Positions 26,242 to 36,087 of a stretch of DNA of 64,000 bases are shown one piece after another. The notes beneath the pieces are model-generated. The model was not told where the DNA came from, searched no databases, and saw only the letters and a program-made list of their open reading frames with translations. How positions within the stretch are numbered: the first letter of the stretch is position 1; the number at the start of each line of letters is the position of its first letter. The stretch spans positions 2,294,001-2,358,000 of the forward strand of contig NZ_CP049916.1 in assembly GCF_011578285.1 (NCBI RefSeq), read 5' to 3'. Made by a program: the position numbers and the translations under genes. Origin of the DNA: Acinetobacter lanii (GTDB taxonomy: Bacteria; Pseudomonadota; Gammaproteobacteria; Pseudomonadales; Moraxellaceae).

Positions 26242-27165
26242 TCATCCACTTTGAATTTGTTGTTGAATACGGCGGGTACGCCCTTTTAAACGGCTGGCCA
26301 ATAAGCCAAGCAACAATGTAATCACCAGAAAAACTGCTGAAATAGCCAACAATAAGATTTGAATGATATTGGAAAATTGATCGGCTTTATGGACTTTGGA
26401 TTCAATCGCTTGTGCCATGGGCGTGACGGATTTTCCATAGACTTGATGCTGCATCACCCACAGTTGTTCTGGCTTAAAACCATATTCAATAAAATTCTTT
26501 TGGGTACGTTCCGCTTGAACCAATTGCGCTACATTAGACGTGGCGACATCTTTATCCAGTGGTTTATGCAATAAAGCTATTTGTGCCAAAACATAGGCTT
26601 TTACCGTTGGATTGGCATCGGTTTCCTCTAAAGCCTGTGCAATTTCACTTTGGTTAATGTTTTGATCATAATGCACCAGCGCATACTGATTCTCAGCGTC
26701 ATCACTGCGTAAATCGTACTGAACATAGGTCAGTCCTGACCAAATCAAAATCACCGCAATCAACCATGCCACAAACTTCAATACAAAAGACTGAAAGCGA
26801 ACATAGAAAAAACGAAATTTCTTTAATAATGCGATGATGATGAAAGCACCAAAAAATGCTGAAAACACTTTAACAATCAGCCAACCGAACCAAGCCAACA
26901 GATTGATAAAATAATCCGGTTGATTGGCATATTCAGTAATCGCTTGATCAACCGTATACGGTAAATGTAATTGCTCCACCGTTTGGGTCAGCCCGACAAA
27001 ACTATAGACGAAGTCTTGTTGCACGAACAAACCCACAACACTCAAAATAAACAATGCTGCCGTACTAAAACTCAAAAGACTGACTTTGGTTTGTCGCTTT
27101 TTTAAAACACGTAAACCTATCGAAATATCTTCAGCTTTCAGCGGGTGCTCTTCTATAGTACTCAA
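26242..27165 (-). CDS. membrane protein of the TelA operon, unknown function
   Basis: 307 residues. Predicted membrane helices lie at about 30-50, 88-112, 130-150 and 262-285. A large soluble loop of about 110 residues (about 152-260) is rich in Gln/Asp/Ala and helix-forming. No named family is recognised. It is the third gene on the minus strand after the diverged TelA-like gene and telA, about 54 bp downstream of telA. The operon position suggests an inner-membrane partner of the two soluble proteins (inferred). Confidence 0.8.
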   Translation of the reverse strand: MSTIEEHPLKAEDISIGLRVLKKRQTKVSLLSFSTAALFILSVVGLFVQQDFVYSFVGLTQTVEQLHLPYTVDQAITEYANQPDYFINLLAWFGWLIVKVFSAFFGAFIIIALLKKFRFFYVRFQSFVLKFVAWLIAVILIWSGLTYVQYDLRSDDAENQYALVHYDQNINQSEIAQALEETDANPTVKAYVLAQIALLHKPLDKDVATSNVAQLVQAERTQKNFIEYGFKPEQLWVMQHQVYGKSVTPMAQAIESKVHKADQFSNIIQILLLAISAVFLVITLLLGLLASRLKGRTRRIQQQIQSG

Positions 27166-27219
27166 TCAAACGACCTCTCAATGCAACAGCATAACCGATT
27201 CAGCAATACATCATCCCCA

Positions 27220-28341
27220 TTAAGACGGATGTTGACTGCTCGACTCAATCACCAATTGTTGTAAGTTGGTTTGCAATGCACGAATACGTGTCGATGCTTC
27301 TTCACGTTTTTGCATGCCTTCTTTTTGAATTTGAATAACGTCATTCACAGTTTTAATGAGGGTATTTTGTACATGTTCAAGGGTTTCGATATCAATCACT
27401 GAACGCTGATTGGCTTTTGCAGTATCCACTGAGTTTTGATGCAGTAAATCTGCATTGCGTTTCAACAGGTCATTGGTCGCATCATCAATGCTATTGGCCA
27501 ATTGAACACTGTTTTTCTGCTCATGCAATGAAATAGCAAGACTGATCTGATTCTTCCATGCCGGTAAAGTAATATTTTTAATCGCATAGAATTTATCGAC
27601 CAACATCATGTTATTCGACTGAATAATTCGAATCATCGGTAAAGTTTGCATGGCAGATTGCTGTAAAACTTGCAAATCACTGACCCGTTTTTCCAGATTA
27701 TTGGCCAAATGATTCAGGTCATAAACTTTTTGATTGGTCTGCTGGTCTTGTTCCTGCGCTGTTAATGTGGCAATTTCTTGCTGAATTTCTTGTTGCTTTA
27801 GACGACCGGCTGCAATATAAATCCCCAACTGTTTATATTCATCTTGCACACCATCAAACATTTTATCCAATGTACTGACTCGTGCCTTTAAACCCGATTG
27901 TGAGGTTTCAATTTCTTTGACCAAAGCATCAATCTGTTCTTTGGTGGTATTGAAGTGCTGATCAAAACTTTGTTTCGCCCCTTTGAATTTACTTAAAATC
28001 CCACCAAAAAAGCCCGTACTTTTCGGTTTATTTAAAATACTGCTGGTATTGAGTTGCTGTGCAACATTGACCACTTCATTGAGTTTTTGACCCGTGACAT
28101 CCAAGTCTTTATTTTTAACTAAATTGAGTAATTCGTCGGTATAGGTTGAGGTTTTGGTGGCAATGTTTTTACCGTATTCAGCCACACTCGAATGATTAAT
28201 CTCGGCCAACTCTTTACGCGCATTTAAGACCTCATTGAAGTCATCCGGTTGTAAGCCAATTTCTTTCAAATTCATTCGCTCAAAGTCTTGTTGTTGCAGT
28301 TCTGCTGAGCTTTCCACGGGTAAATTTTGTTTGTCTGACAT
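27220..28341 (-). CDS. telA: toxic-anion resistance protein, TelA/KlaA family
   Basis: 373 residues, cytoplasmic and mostly helical or coiled-coil. TelA family landmarks are KSTGFFGGILSKFKGAKQSF near 105, IYIAAGRLKQQEIQQE near 175, and SNNMMLVDKFYAIKNITLPA (followed by WKNQISLAISLHEQK), the most conserved family segment. The family was named for tellurite resistance but also contributes to tolerance of envelope-active compounds; the molecular activity is unknown. It lies 9 bp after the upstream coiled-coil gene and is followed by a membrane protein. Confidence 0.9.
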   Translation of the reverse strand: MSDKQNLPVESSAELQQQDFERMNLKEIGLQPDDFNEVLNARKELAEINHSSVAEYGKNIATKTSTYTDELLNLVKNKDLDVTGQKLNEVVNVAQQLNTSSILNKPKSTGFFGGILSKFKGAKQSFDQHFNTTKEQIDALVKEIETSQSGLKARVSTLDKMFDGVQDEYKQLGIYIAAGRLKQQEIQQEIATLTAQEQDQQTNQKVYDLNHLANNLEKRVSDLQVLQQSAMQTLPMIRIIQSNNMMLVDKFYAIKNITLPAWKNQISLAISLHEQKNSVQLANSIDDATNDLLKRNADLLHQNSVDTAKANQRSVIDIETLEHVQNTLIKTVNDVIQIQKEGMQKREEASTRIRALQTNLQQLVIESSSQHPS

Positions 28342-28350
28342 GCTGCCACC

Positions 28351-29133
28351 TTATTTTTTATCTAAAGACTTTTGGAGGGATTGAATGAGTTTGTCACGGC
28401 TTTGATCCAATTGTTTTAATGATGCCGAAGAACTATGCTCATTGCTTTGTTTTAAATGATATTCCCATGCCGGAATCAAAACTTGCTCGGCTTCCTTAAA
28501 ACGATCCATCAAACTCAATGCCAATTGTTCGGTTAATTGCATTTGCGCCAAGGCAATATCATTGCTGCTCTGCAAGGTTTGTAAGGTATTAATCTTTTTG
28601 GAGAGTCGTTCTTCAAAATTATCCAAAGGATGTCGGTTTTTGACAAAGCTTGGATACTCAAGCAAAAACTCTTGGGCCGCCACAATATATTTCGCCATCT
28701 GTTCTCTTGAACCTTGTGCCTGTTGCACTCGGGCTTGCGATTTTTGTACTTCCAATTGTAATTTGTGTGTCAGTTGCTTGGCTTCTATAATTTTACGGTC
28801 TAGATCTTTCATATATTTGATTCGCCCCGCATCAAATTCAAGATCTAAACCGAGCCACCGTTGTAAAGCATTAAACTTTCTTTTCCTTAAAGTTTTCTTC
28901 GATTGATTGAGCTGTTGAATAATCTCAGCAATCACCTGACTCAATTGTTGAGTCAGCTGCGGACTCACCCCATTTAAAAGCACCGACTGCGCTTGAATCA
29001 ATTGATCGGCATAATGATTGAGCCTTGCTTGATTGTCCAATAAAGGCACCAAATCATTCCGTTTGATCGAGAGTAACTCTTCAGGTGTTACCGCAATTTG
29101 ATCGAGGGGAACCAGCTCAGTAAATTGTTTCAT
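28351..29133 (-). CDS. coiled-coil protein, probable diverged TelA-like partner
   Basis: 260 residues, highly helical, no signal peptide. The segments KYIVAAQEFLLEYP and LALSLMDRFKEAEQVLIPAW (followed by EYHL) align by eye with the TelA segments IYIAAGRLKQQ and MLVDKFYAIKNITLPAWKNQI of the next gene. That suggests a distant TelA homologue that has lost the family N-terminus. The central region (RRKRKFNALQRWLGLDLEFD) is basic. First gene of the three-gene operon. The homology rests on eye alignment only. Confidence 0.75.
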   Translation of the reverse strand: MKQFTELVPLDQIAVTPEELLSIKRNDLVPLLDNQARLNHYADQLIQAQSVLLNGVSPQLTQQLSQVIAEIIQQLNQSKKTLRKRKFNALQRWLGLDLEFDAGRIKYMKDLDRKIIEAKQLTHKLQLEVQKSQARVQQAQGSREQMAKYIVAAQEFLLEYPSFVKNRHPLDNFEERLSKKINTLQTLQSSNDIALAQMQLTEQLALSLMDRFKEAEQVLIPAWEYHLKQSNEHSSSASLKQLDQSRDKLIQSLQKSLDKK

Positions 29134-29370
29134 AAGAATAAATTTAAGATTACCTGTTGTTATATTAAATATTTATCTCGGTGCTAATGTAGCAAATTGC
29201 AAATCTAACGAATTTATCATTGGCATTCTAAGTTTAAAAAACACCAAGAATGTTTGCATTATTTTCATGTTCAATGATGAATGAATGACGCGCTGAGTAC
29301 AATCTTTTCCATCAAATGATCTTCATTTCCATCAAAGTTCTTAAACAGTTTCTGATTTAAATAATGCCCA

Positions 29371-29398
29371 TAAAAAAGACCCGTTGTTTCACGGGTCT
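29371..29398 (-). terminator. intrinsic terminator of the CSLREA gene pair
   Basis: Stem AGACCCGT/ACGGGTCT with a six-base loop and six T on the minus strand, 20 bp beyond the stop. Confidence 0.85.
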
Positions 29399-29418
29399 AG
29401 ATCAATTGATGGATGAAG

Positions 29419-31821
29419 TTAGTGATGGCGTGAACGATACTGACGTACAGCGGCCAAAGCCAGCAATCCGAATAAGCTGAACCAACCCATCGAACCGCCA
29501 CCACTGGTCCGTGGACTGCCTTGCGCCAATGCTGAGTTTTTCAAATTCAAAATACCAGTATTGGACACGCTGCCATCAGCATCATAGACCGCATACTCCA
29601 CTTTATAGTTGAATACATCTAAGCTGTTGTTCAATTGCAAGCTAACATTGCCACCATAGCAATCATTCTTTTTATCTAATCCTGGACATGCCCCTTTGCG
29701 ATCCGCTGTGACAGAGACAGCATCCGGAATTTTAATAAATCGAATCGCTTGATCTTGTCCCAATTCGTTTAAGAAGAATGCCGATTTATTCGGATTACTC
29801 AATAAGGCAGCAACATTACCATCCCCATTGTCATTGGCATCTTTCAGCAGGTTCACAGAGACTTTTTGATTGCCACCATGTTGTACATTGACACTGATTT
29901 CAGCAGGCACCGTCGGTGCAATATTGACAAATGTGGTTTGCAGATATGAACTTGATGCTTTCTTAGAGAGCTTATCGGTCAATGTATATTTACATATTTC
30001 ATTGTCACCCGATGGGGTTAAATGATCATCGGTGCGATACATCAAAATGCGCTTTAATTTCGCATTCCATTCACATTTTAGGTTTGGATCAGCACTGCCA
30101 ATAAATTGATTATTACTATCGAGTTTACCGACACCCACCACCTGTGTAGTCACATCATAATTATCGCTATTCAAATGACGAATTTGACGTGCACCAGAGC
30201 TGAGAATGGTTTCATCCGGTAAATTGGCAGCGAATGGATTAATAAAAATGGTGCGATATTTTTGCTCTGACTTGGTGTAATTAATCAAATCCTCATATTC
30301 TTGCATGCGAATTTTATAGTATGGAATGTACTCGGCTTTGGTGTCTTTATTATCAATCAAGCCTTTAAACAAATTATATTCATCTTGATAGCCCTTGAGG
30401 GTTTCAAGCACAGACAAGTTGGACGCTTTGATTTCTTTGACGGTTAATTTCAGTACTTCCGTTGAGCCAATATCGCAACTGTTCAGCGCATTACCATTGC
30501 CATCGACGGTATTGTCATTAATACGACTAAAGCCACGTTGGTCTAGCTCTGCACAGCCTGTGGTTCCCACATCTACCAAATCCGTTTTGGTGCTTGAATC
30601 AATCGGGAAATACATCGGTAAAAAGGCGGTGTAATTTTGCCCGACTTGTAAAGGACTGAGTACATTTGCAATGTTTTGATCATCAAGCAAGATACTATGA
30701 CTTTGTGCATATTCGAGTGTCTTGACCGGCAATTGACACACATCATTTTTGCTTAAACTCAGTGCATTGGATTCAAGGTTAATGTTGGCGCTGTCAATTT
30801 TAGACACATCACCGTCATTATAGACACACGACTTGCCGCTATTAAAACCAAGAATATTGAAGTAAATGGTTTTGGTTCCAATCGCGTTATACAGTAGAAC
30901 TGATTGTGCCGAGTTTTTCACAATGGTGTTACTGAGTAACTTTAAGGTTGAACCGCCACTTAAGTTGGTTTTGTTCTCGCCCTTATTGGAACTGAACATG
31001 ATGATATCGCCACTATTGGCATTGGCTGTGTTTTCAGTAAGGGTATTTGATGTCAGAACCGCGGTCGGTTGTCCACAGAATGCCAACATACTCTGGCTAT
31101 TCTGATTACCATTTTGGATTAAAGTTGCGCCACTGATATTAATTTCACGCGCAGTGTAATTCAGGTTATCCATACAGGACATCGCCAACACACTTCCCGT
31201 ATTGGCTTGGTTATTTCTAAATTCACCGCCGGTAATGTTTATGGCACTATTGACGTCATTCAGATAAATCGCTCCGCCTGTGGCTGCCTGAGTGTTTTGA
31301 ATAGAGACATTACTCAGTTCAGTTTTCCCACCTAGAAACAATGCCCCGCCCGCTGAATCACTCACCGCATCGGTTAAAGTCAAATTAGATAAAGTTAAAG
31401 CCGGACGGTTTAAATTGGTGGTATTGAAAATTCGGCTTTTACCTTGCGCACTGATCACGGTTTTAATCGGGGTTAGTGCCGGATAGTCATTGGTAATCAC
31501 ATCACGTTGGGTAAAATCTGAAGGGGCTTTACCGGTAATCACCATACTGGCATTGGGACTTAACTCTTTATTGAGTTTATAGGTGCCTTCCTCAAGTTGA
31601 ATTACATTGGTATTGGTTTGATAGCTTTGCCCTTTGGGACAGCCCCCATAGGCTTGATGGGTTGATGCTGCCGTCACCGCTTCACGAAGTGAACACTTAC
31701 TGCTGTTTTCACCGTCTTCATCTTCAAAGGTGGTGACATAAATGGTCATGTCTTCTGCCGCCATTAGCGACATTGCCGACAAGACCATCAGGGTTAAAAG
31801 TCCTTTTTTATAATTTTTCAT
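29419..31821 (-). CDS. CSLREA-domain beta-helix surface protein with GlyGly-CTERM tail
   Basis: 800 residues. The signal peptide (about 1-22, LSAMSLMAA) is followed at about 43 by the CSLREAVTAA motif that defines CSLREA proteins. A right-handed parallel beta-helix region follows (LTLSNLTLTDAVSDSAGGAL, GAIYLNDVNSAINITGGEFR and similar Asn/Gly-rich turns, about 130-330), then a non-repetitive C-terminal half. The end, SGGGSMGWFSLFGLLALAAV then RQYRSRHH, is Gly-rich linker, hydrophobic helix and basic tail, matching GlyGly-CTERM, the sorting signal cut by rhombosortase. It resembles proteins called rhombotarget A in Acinetobacter. No rhombosortase gene is in the window. Second gene of a pair, 14 bp after the first. 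Confidence 0.82.
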   Translation of the reverse strand: MKNYKKGLLTLMVLSAMSLMAAEDMTIYVTTFEDEDGENSSKCSLREAVTAASTHQAYGGCPKGQSYQTNTNVIQLEEGTYKLNKELSPNASMVITGKAPSDFTQRDVITNDYPALTPIKTVISAQGKSRIFNTTNLNRPALTLSNLTLTDAVSDSAGGALFLGGKTELSNVSIQNTQAATGGAIYLNDVNSAINITGGEFRNNQANTGSVLAMSCMDNLNYTAREINISGATLIQNGNQNSQSMLAFCGQPTAVLTSNTLTENTANANSGDIIMFSSNKGENKTNLSGGSTLKLLSNTIVKNSAQSVLLYNAIGTKTIYFNILGFNSGKSCVYNDGDVSKIDSANINLESNALSLSKNDVCQLPVKTLEYAQSHSILLDDQNIANVLSPLQVGQNYTAFLPMYFPIDSSTKTDLVDVGTTGCAELDQRGFSRINDNTVDGNGNALNSCDIGSTEVLKLTVKEIKASNLSVLETLKGYQDEYNLFKGLIDNKDTKAEYIPYYKIRMQEYEDLINYTKSEQKYRTIFINPFAANLPDETILSSGARQIRHLNSDNYDVTTQVVGVGKLDSNNQFIGSADPNLKCEWNAKLKRILMYRTDDHLTPSGDNEICKYTLTDKLSKKASSSYLQTTFVNIAPTVPAEISVNVQHGGNQKVSVNLLKDANDNGDGNVAALLSNPNKSAFFLNELGQDQAIRFIKIPDAVSVTADRKGACPGLDKKNDCYGGNVSLQLNNSLDVFNYKVEYAVYDADGSVSNTGILNLKNSALAQGSPRTSGGGSMGWFSLFGLLALAAVRQYRSRHH

Positions 31822-31835
31822 TGCGCTTTCTCTTT

Positions 31836-33647
31836 TTATTCTTCATTGGAGCGTTTTGAACGGCGCAAACCGATCAGCCCGAGCAATATTAGGAGGCCAC
31901 CCAACCCATAAGCACCACCCGAAGTTTTGACTTTATAGTCTTTAAAGTCATTTGGTGGGTCTTGCACGATTTTAGCTGGAATTTCGATATAAGGATTTAG
32001 TGAGTCACTAAACCGTGTAGTTGAGGTCACCACTAAAATTTTAAATTCATCTGAGCCATGCCAGTCGCCATTCGGGGTATACACGATTTCACCGTCCTGG
32101 GTCATGGTTAAGGTGCCTTTGGATGGTGTATTGGTTTGCACAATCTTCATACAGCCCGGTTGCCACTGCGTGCCCTGAACTGGATTGCCAAATAAAGCTT
32201 GGCACTGTGCTGGGGTAATCAGTTCACCATCTGCCAATTGATCGGCAATACTCATCTTGCCTTTTTCACCATAAAGAATATCATCGCCGACCTGTTTAAT
32301 CGCCGTGCGATCGACCAATAACTCAACCGCACCTCGGTCACACAATTCTTTATTTCCCGGGCGTCCTTTAGAGCGCTGATCGGTGCTGGCACATTCAAGC
32401 AAACTTGAGGTTTGATTTGGCCCTTGATTGACAATCAATGAATCATCTAAAGTTTTATACGACGTCAACAATCGTGGTTTAAAGTAACCAAGAGTAAAAC
32501 CTTCATACTCCTTAAATGGACAGAGCAAACCGTCCGATGAAATATCACACTGTCCTTCACTGGTTGAGCCTGCAATCAGGTTGATAGCCCCTAAGGCTTG
32601 CGATTGAACCCCTTCACAGCCAACGGAATATAAGTTGTTACTGATCACTGCATTGGATTTAGCACTATTGAAAGTACAGTCTGCACTGCCATTTTTCGCC
32701 AAGATGCTATTTACAACTGAACCAAAGCCATTCGGCGCATCGAACAAGATACCTTTTGTATTGAACAACATAGTGACATTGTTGACCATCACGCTGTCCA
32801 TCACGCGAATCACATAACCTTTATTGTTAAAGATGGTGGCGTTTTGCAGACCACGTAAAAATCCGATGCCCAAAGCCAAACTTTGTTCTTGAGTAAAGCC
32901 TTGCGCAGCATCAAACAATGCCCCACTGGCATCCGTGGCTTCATTGTCACGCAGTACCGATTTCAAGATCGAGTATTGTGGTAAATCACCATACACCACA
33001 GCCCCATTATTGGCTTTATTGCCTTGAATCAATGAATTTTCAATAATCACCGAACCCATTTTAGTGATGTCGGAAACCACGTTATAAATCGCACCACCGA
33101 GTCGTGCTTTACCATTCAGCAATTGCCCATATTCGATGCTTAAGGATTCTTTGTTATAGATCAAACCGCCTTGATCTTTACAACTCGCTGCATCACAGCC
33201 TTTTAAAGTCACTTCATAGAGTGAGACTTGAATCAGCTTATCTGGTTCTTCACTTGAAGGGGGCAATGTGCTGGCTGTGCGGTCGATATTAAATATGCGA
33301 TCTGTACCTGCCATTTTGATCACAGCATTGTGCTTACCATAGACATTGTCTGTGGGTGCGGTGTCATACTGAGTTTTCAGGGTAAGATCTTTTGAAATGG
33401 TGATTTGGCTATTCAGCTTATATTCTTTTTCACTCAGAAAAATCACATTGGAAGCATCTTTACCACCACAGCCGTTATAGCCAGCTTCAGGTAAGCCTTG
33501 ATTGACATATTCAATCGCTTCTCGTAAAGAACACTCACTGTCTGCTTTGACCACATCCTCTGTCGTGGTGACCACCAAATCTGCTGCCAATGCTTGACCT
33601 GACAGCCCCAACATGAGAAGCGCGAATGCATGTTTATGCATAATCAT
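31836..33647 (-). CDS. CSLREA-domain beta-helix surface protein with GlyGly-CTERM tail (first of pair)
   Basis: 603 residues from the ATG at 33647, which has an AAGGAT Shine-Dalgarno site; 33641 is an alternative. The signal peptide ends near SGQALA. The CSLREAIEYVNQGLPEAGY motif is at about 38. A beta-helix region has repeats of Gly/Asn turns (GGAIYNVVSDITKMGSVIIE then NSLIQGNKANNGAVV). A late segment (GSDEFKILVVT-like, with DGEIVYTPNGDWHG) resembles a cadherin/Ig-like repeat. The tail TSGGAYGLGGLLILLGLIGL then RRSKRSNEE is a clear GlyGly-CTERM signal. Probably exported by type II secretion and kept or released at the surface after rhombosortase cleavage, as in the known family. The ligand is unknown. 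Confidence 0.82.
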   Translation of the reverse strand: MIMHKHAFALLMLGLSGQALAADLVVTTTEDVVKADSECSLREAIEYVNQGLPEAGYNGCGGKDASNVIFLSEKEYKLNSQITISKDLTLKTQYDTAPTDNVYGKHNAVIKMAGTDRIFNIDRTASTLPPSSEEPDKLIQVSLYEVTLKGCDAASCKDQGGLIYNKESLSIEYGQLLNGKARLGGAIYNVVSDITKMGSVIIENSLIQGNKANNGAVVYGDLPQYSILKSVLRDNEATDASGALFDAAQGFTQEQSLALGIGFLRGLQNATIFNNKGYVIRVMDSVMVNNVTMLFNTKGILFDAPNGFGSVVNSILAKNGSADCTFNSAKSNAVISNNLYSVGCEGVQSQALGAINLIAGSTSEGQCDISSDGLLCPFKEYEGFTLGYFKPRLLTSYKTLDDSLIVNQGPNQTSSLLECASTDQRSKGRPGNKELCDRGAVELLVDRTAIKQVGDDILYGEKGKMSIADQLADGELITPAQCQALFGNPVQGTQWQPGCMKIVQTNTPSKGTLTMTQDGEIVYTPNGDWHGSDEFKILVVTSTTRFSDSLNPYIEIPAKIVQDPPNDFKDYKVKTSGGAYGLGGLLILLGLIGLRRSKRSNEE

Positions 33648-33986
33648 ATCCTTGATTTTTTTATTTATTTTTTGATCTGAATCGCAGATCAATTTTACAG
33701 TTTCATTATTTGTGCCAAATTTGTCACATTTAAGCCATCAATTCAAGCGTTTTCGGACTAGCTTAAAAATTTAATATTTTACTTAACCATTTGATATTAT
33801 TTAATTAAATTTTGCATGATGGCTTTATATTACAGTTCAACAACAGGAACAGCTTAAATTCGACTTTGCTTTAAGGTCAACTTTTTTTATGAAACACAGT
33901 CCTGTCTGGATTCAGTGTATCGATTGATTTCACTTTTTAATTAAATCTATCAAGCTTAAATCTTTTAAGCTCAAATGGTTTAAGCC
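33648..33986. other. intergenic region upstream of the CSLREA pair
   Basis: 339 bp, A/T-rich, between hda and the CSLREA operon. It contains the operon's promoter and, at 33953-33971, a short AGCTTAAA/TTTAAGCT hairpin just past the hda stop. No gene is seen. Confidence 0.5.
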
Positions 33987-34700
33987 TTAAAACTTACGAC
34001 TATACTCATCGATTAGGGCATAAATCTGTTTTAAAGTACTGTTGGAAAGTTTCAGTTTCTCACCCTGTAACAGCTTCTCTAGTTGATCTAGCGATTGCAA
34101 CAATGTACTGGTTTGGGTTGGACCATGTAATAGCAAATAATCGGTAATATGCGGGTCAAAATGGACCCCCCGACGTTCAAGCACCGAATGCAAGAGCGCT
34201 TGACGATCGGCAAAAGATTGCCCACTGGGTACTTTGACACTCACCGCTTGCGTCAAGCGGGATTGCAAATCAGGTAGTTCAAGTTTGAGTTCAATCGGCG
34301 CGACGCGTGATGAGAACACCAACTGACCGCCACCTTCATTGTTATTATTGATTAAATGGAAAACAGCTTTTTGCCAATGCGGTACGCCACTGATCGCTTC
34401 AATATCATCAAGCGCAACCAAGTCATAACGCTCAAGTGAAGTAATCGCTTCAATTGGAGCATCGAGCAGTTCTAATAACGATACTTTAATCGCCGATTTA
34501 CCAACTTCCAAATAAGAGTCACAGATGGCGGTCAGTAAATGGCTTTTACCTGTGCCTGCCCCGCCATATAAATAGAAACGACTCATTAGTCCGGCATGGA
34601 GTTGGCGAACCGCATCAATCACAGGCCCCCAACCCGGACCAGAAAAATCACTGATTCGGGCATCGAGTTGGGGTTCTATATCTAACTGCAATTGACGCAT
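33987..34700 (-). CDS. hda: DnaA regulatory inactivator Hda
   Basis: 237 residues. A DnaA-like AAA+ domain without the DnaA N- or C-terminal DNA-binding domain. Walker A is YLYGGAGTGKSHLL (about 44), Walker B LVALDDIEAIS and sensor 1 LVFSSRVAPIEL. The arginine-finger region is LQSRLTQAV, and the clamp-binding N-terminus is MRQLQLDIEP (QLxLDI). Together with the DNA-loaded sliding clamp it promotes ATP hydrolysis on DnaA and prevents re-initiation. It lies about 36 bp after the PerM-like permease gene, an order also found in Pseudomonas. Confidence 0.93.
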   Translation of the reverse strand: MRQLQLDIEPQLDARISDFSGPGWGPVIDAVRQLHAGLMSRFYLYGGAGTGKSHLLTAICDSYLEVGKSAIKVSLLELLDAPIEAITSLERYDLVALDDIEAISGVPHWQKAVFHLINNNNEGGGQLVFSSRVAPIELKLELPDLQSRLTQAVSVKVPSGQSFADRQALLHSVLERRGVHFDPHITDYLLLHGPTQTSTLLQSLDQLEKLLQGEKLKLSNSTLKQIYALIDEYSRKF

Positions 34701-34736
34701 AACTATCTATTCGCCTAAACGTTGTATGAGGTTTGA

Positions 34737-35951
34737 TCAGAGTCGATCATCACCATTAATCTTACTTGAATTTTCAGTATCTTGCAGATTATTTGTATTC
34801 GGCTGTTTAATTTCAACCTCAACGTTCATCTGATCGGTCTGAATATTGACAGTGCCTTGCTGACCGGCTTCAACCACCGCCACCGGATTGCCATAGATTT
34901 GGCTTTGTTCATACCATTCACGCACATGACGCAATAACACCACAATCACTGCCGCTACCGGTAATGCCACTAACATCCCTAAGAAACCTGCTAACTGCGC
35001 ACCTGCAAGTACGGCAAAAACCACCGCCACAGGTGATAGACCAATTTTATCACCGAGTAAGAATGGTTGTAATACATAGCCTTCAATGGCTTGCCCAACC
35101 ATAAACACCACCAGTACCAATACCAATTGCATCCAGTCCAGACCAAACTGTAAGAATGTTGCGATGACTGCCGCCACGATGCCGACAGCAAAACCTAAGT
35201 AAGGAATGATACTGGCCAAACCTGCAACCAAACCGATAATTAAACCGACTTTTAAACCAATCAATTGCAAACCAACAGCGTAGACAACGCCAAGCAAAAT
35301 CATGACCAAGAATTGACCTTTGACAAATGCGCCTAAAACGTTGTGGCATTCATGCACGATTACTAAGGTATTTTTGACATAGGGACGTGGAATCAAGTTT
35401 TGTAGATTATTCAACATTCTTTTCCAATCTAACAAGAAATAGAACGCAATAATCGGGATCAACACCACTGTTCCACCAATTTGAATAAAGTTCAAACCGG
35501 ACTGGGCAATTTTCAGTGCCATGGCTTGCAAACTGTCGGTGCTGTAATTGGTTTGCACATAATCCATGACCATGGCAGACATGTGATCGGTGTCGATTTC
35601 CATCGGTTCAACATTAAAGGTCTGTGACACCCATGGTAAAAATGTTGAATTGATCCACTTAATCCCGATGGGAATACTGTCACGGGCAATGATCAACTGT
35701 TTCCAAATCAGCGGCACGATATACCAAAATGCCATGATCAAAAGAAAACCAATACCGAGAAACACCACGCTAATCGAAATCCATCGCGGCACATTATATT
35801 TTTCCAGTTTCTCGACAAATGGGCTGAATAAATAAGCGATGAAAAATGCCGCAACAAAGGGAATGACTACAGGCTTCAATAGATACAAAATCCAGAGTAA
35901 AACCGCGAGTCCTAAAAGGATAAAAATTCGTTTTAATGTACGATCTTGCAT
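34737..35951 (-). CDS. AI-2E/PerM-family membrane permease
   Basis: 404 residues, about seven to eight membrane helices, with the family segments LKPVVIPFVAAFFIAYLFSP, PIIAFYFLLDWKRM and GLIIGLVAGLASIIPYLGFA, then VVFMVGQAIEGYVLQPFLLG. A polar C-terminal tail of about 60 residues is variable. Despite the family name, AI-2 export is proven for few members and the substrate here is unknown. It is co-directional with hda and divergent from purM. Confidence 0.88.
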   Translation of the reverse strand: MQDRTLKRIFILLGLAVLLWILYLLKPVVIPFVAAFFIAYLFSPFVEKLEKYNVPRWISISVVFLGIGFLLIMAFWYIVPLIWKQLIIARDSIPIGIKWINSTFLPWVSQTFNVEPMEIDTDHMSAMVMDYVQTNYSTDSLQAMALKIAQSGLNFIQIGGTVVLIPIIAFYFLLDWKRMLNNLQNLIPRPYVKNTLVIVHECHNVLGAFVKGQFLVMILLGVVYAVGLQLIGLKVGLIIGLVAGLASIIPYLGFAVGIVAAVIATFLQFGLDWMQLVLVLVVFMVGQAIEGYVLQPFLLGDKIGLSPVAVVFAVLAGAQLAGFLGMLVALPVAAVIVVLLRHVREWYEQSQIYGNPVAVVEAGQQGTVNIQTDQMNVEVEIKQPNTNNLQDTENSSKINGDDRL

Positions 35952-36087
35952 GCAATCTCGACCTTTTTTAAATGATTTGTTATTGAAATAAAATTATTTC
36001 AATAAAGATAGCATTTTAGCGCATAAATAACACAAGAGTTTCGTATATTCAGGTTATAATCCCGCCCGCGAATGCGGAGACTTCATT

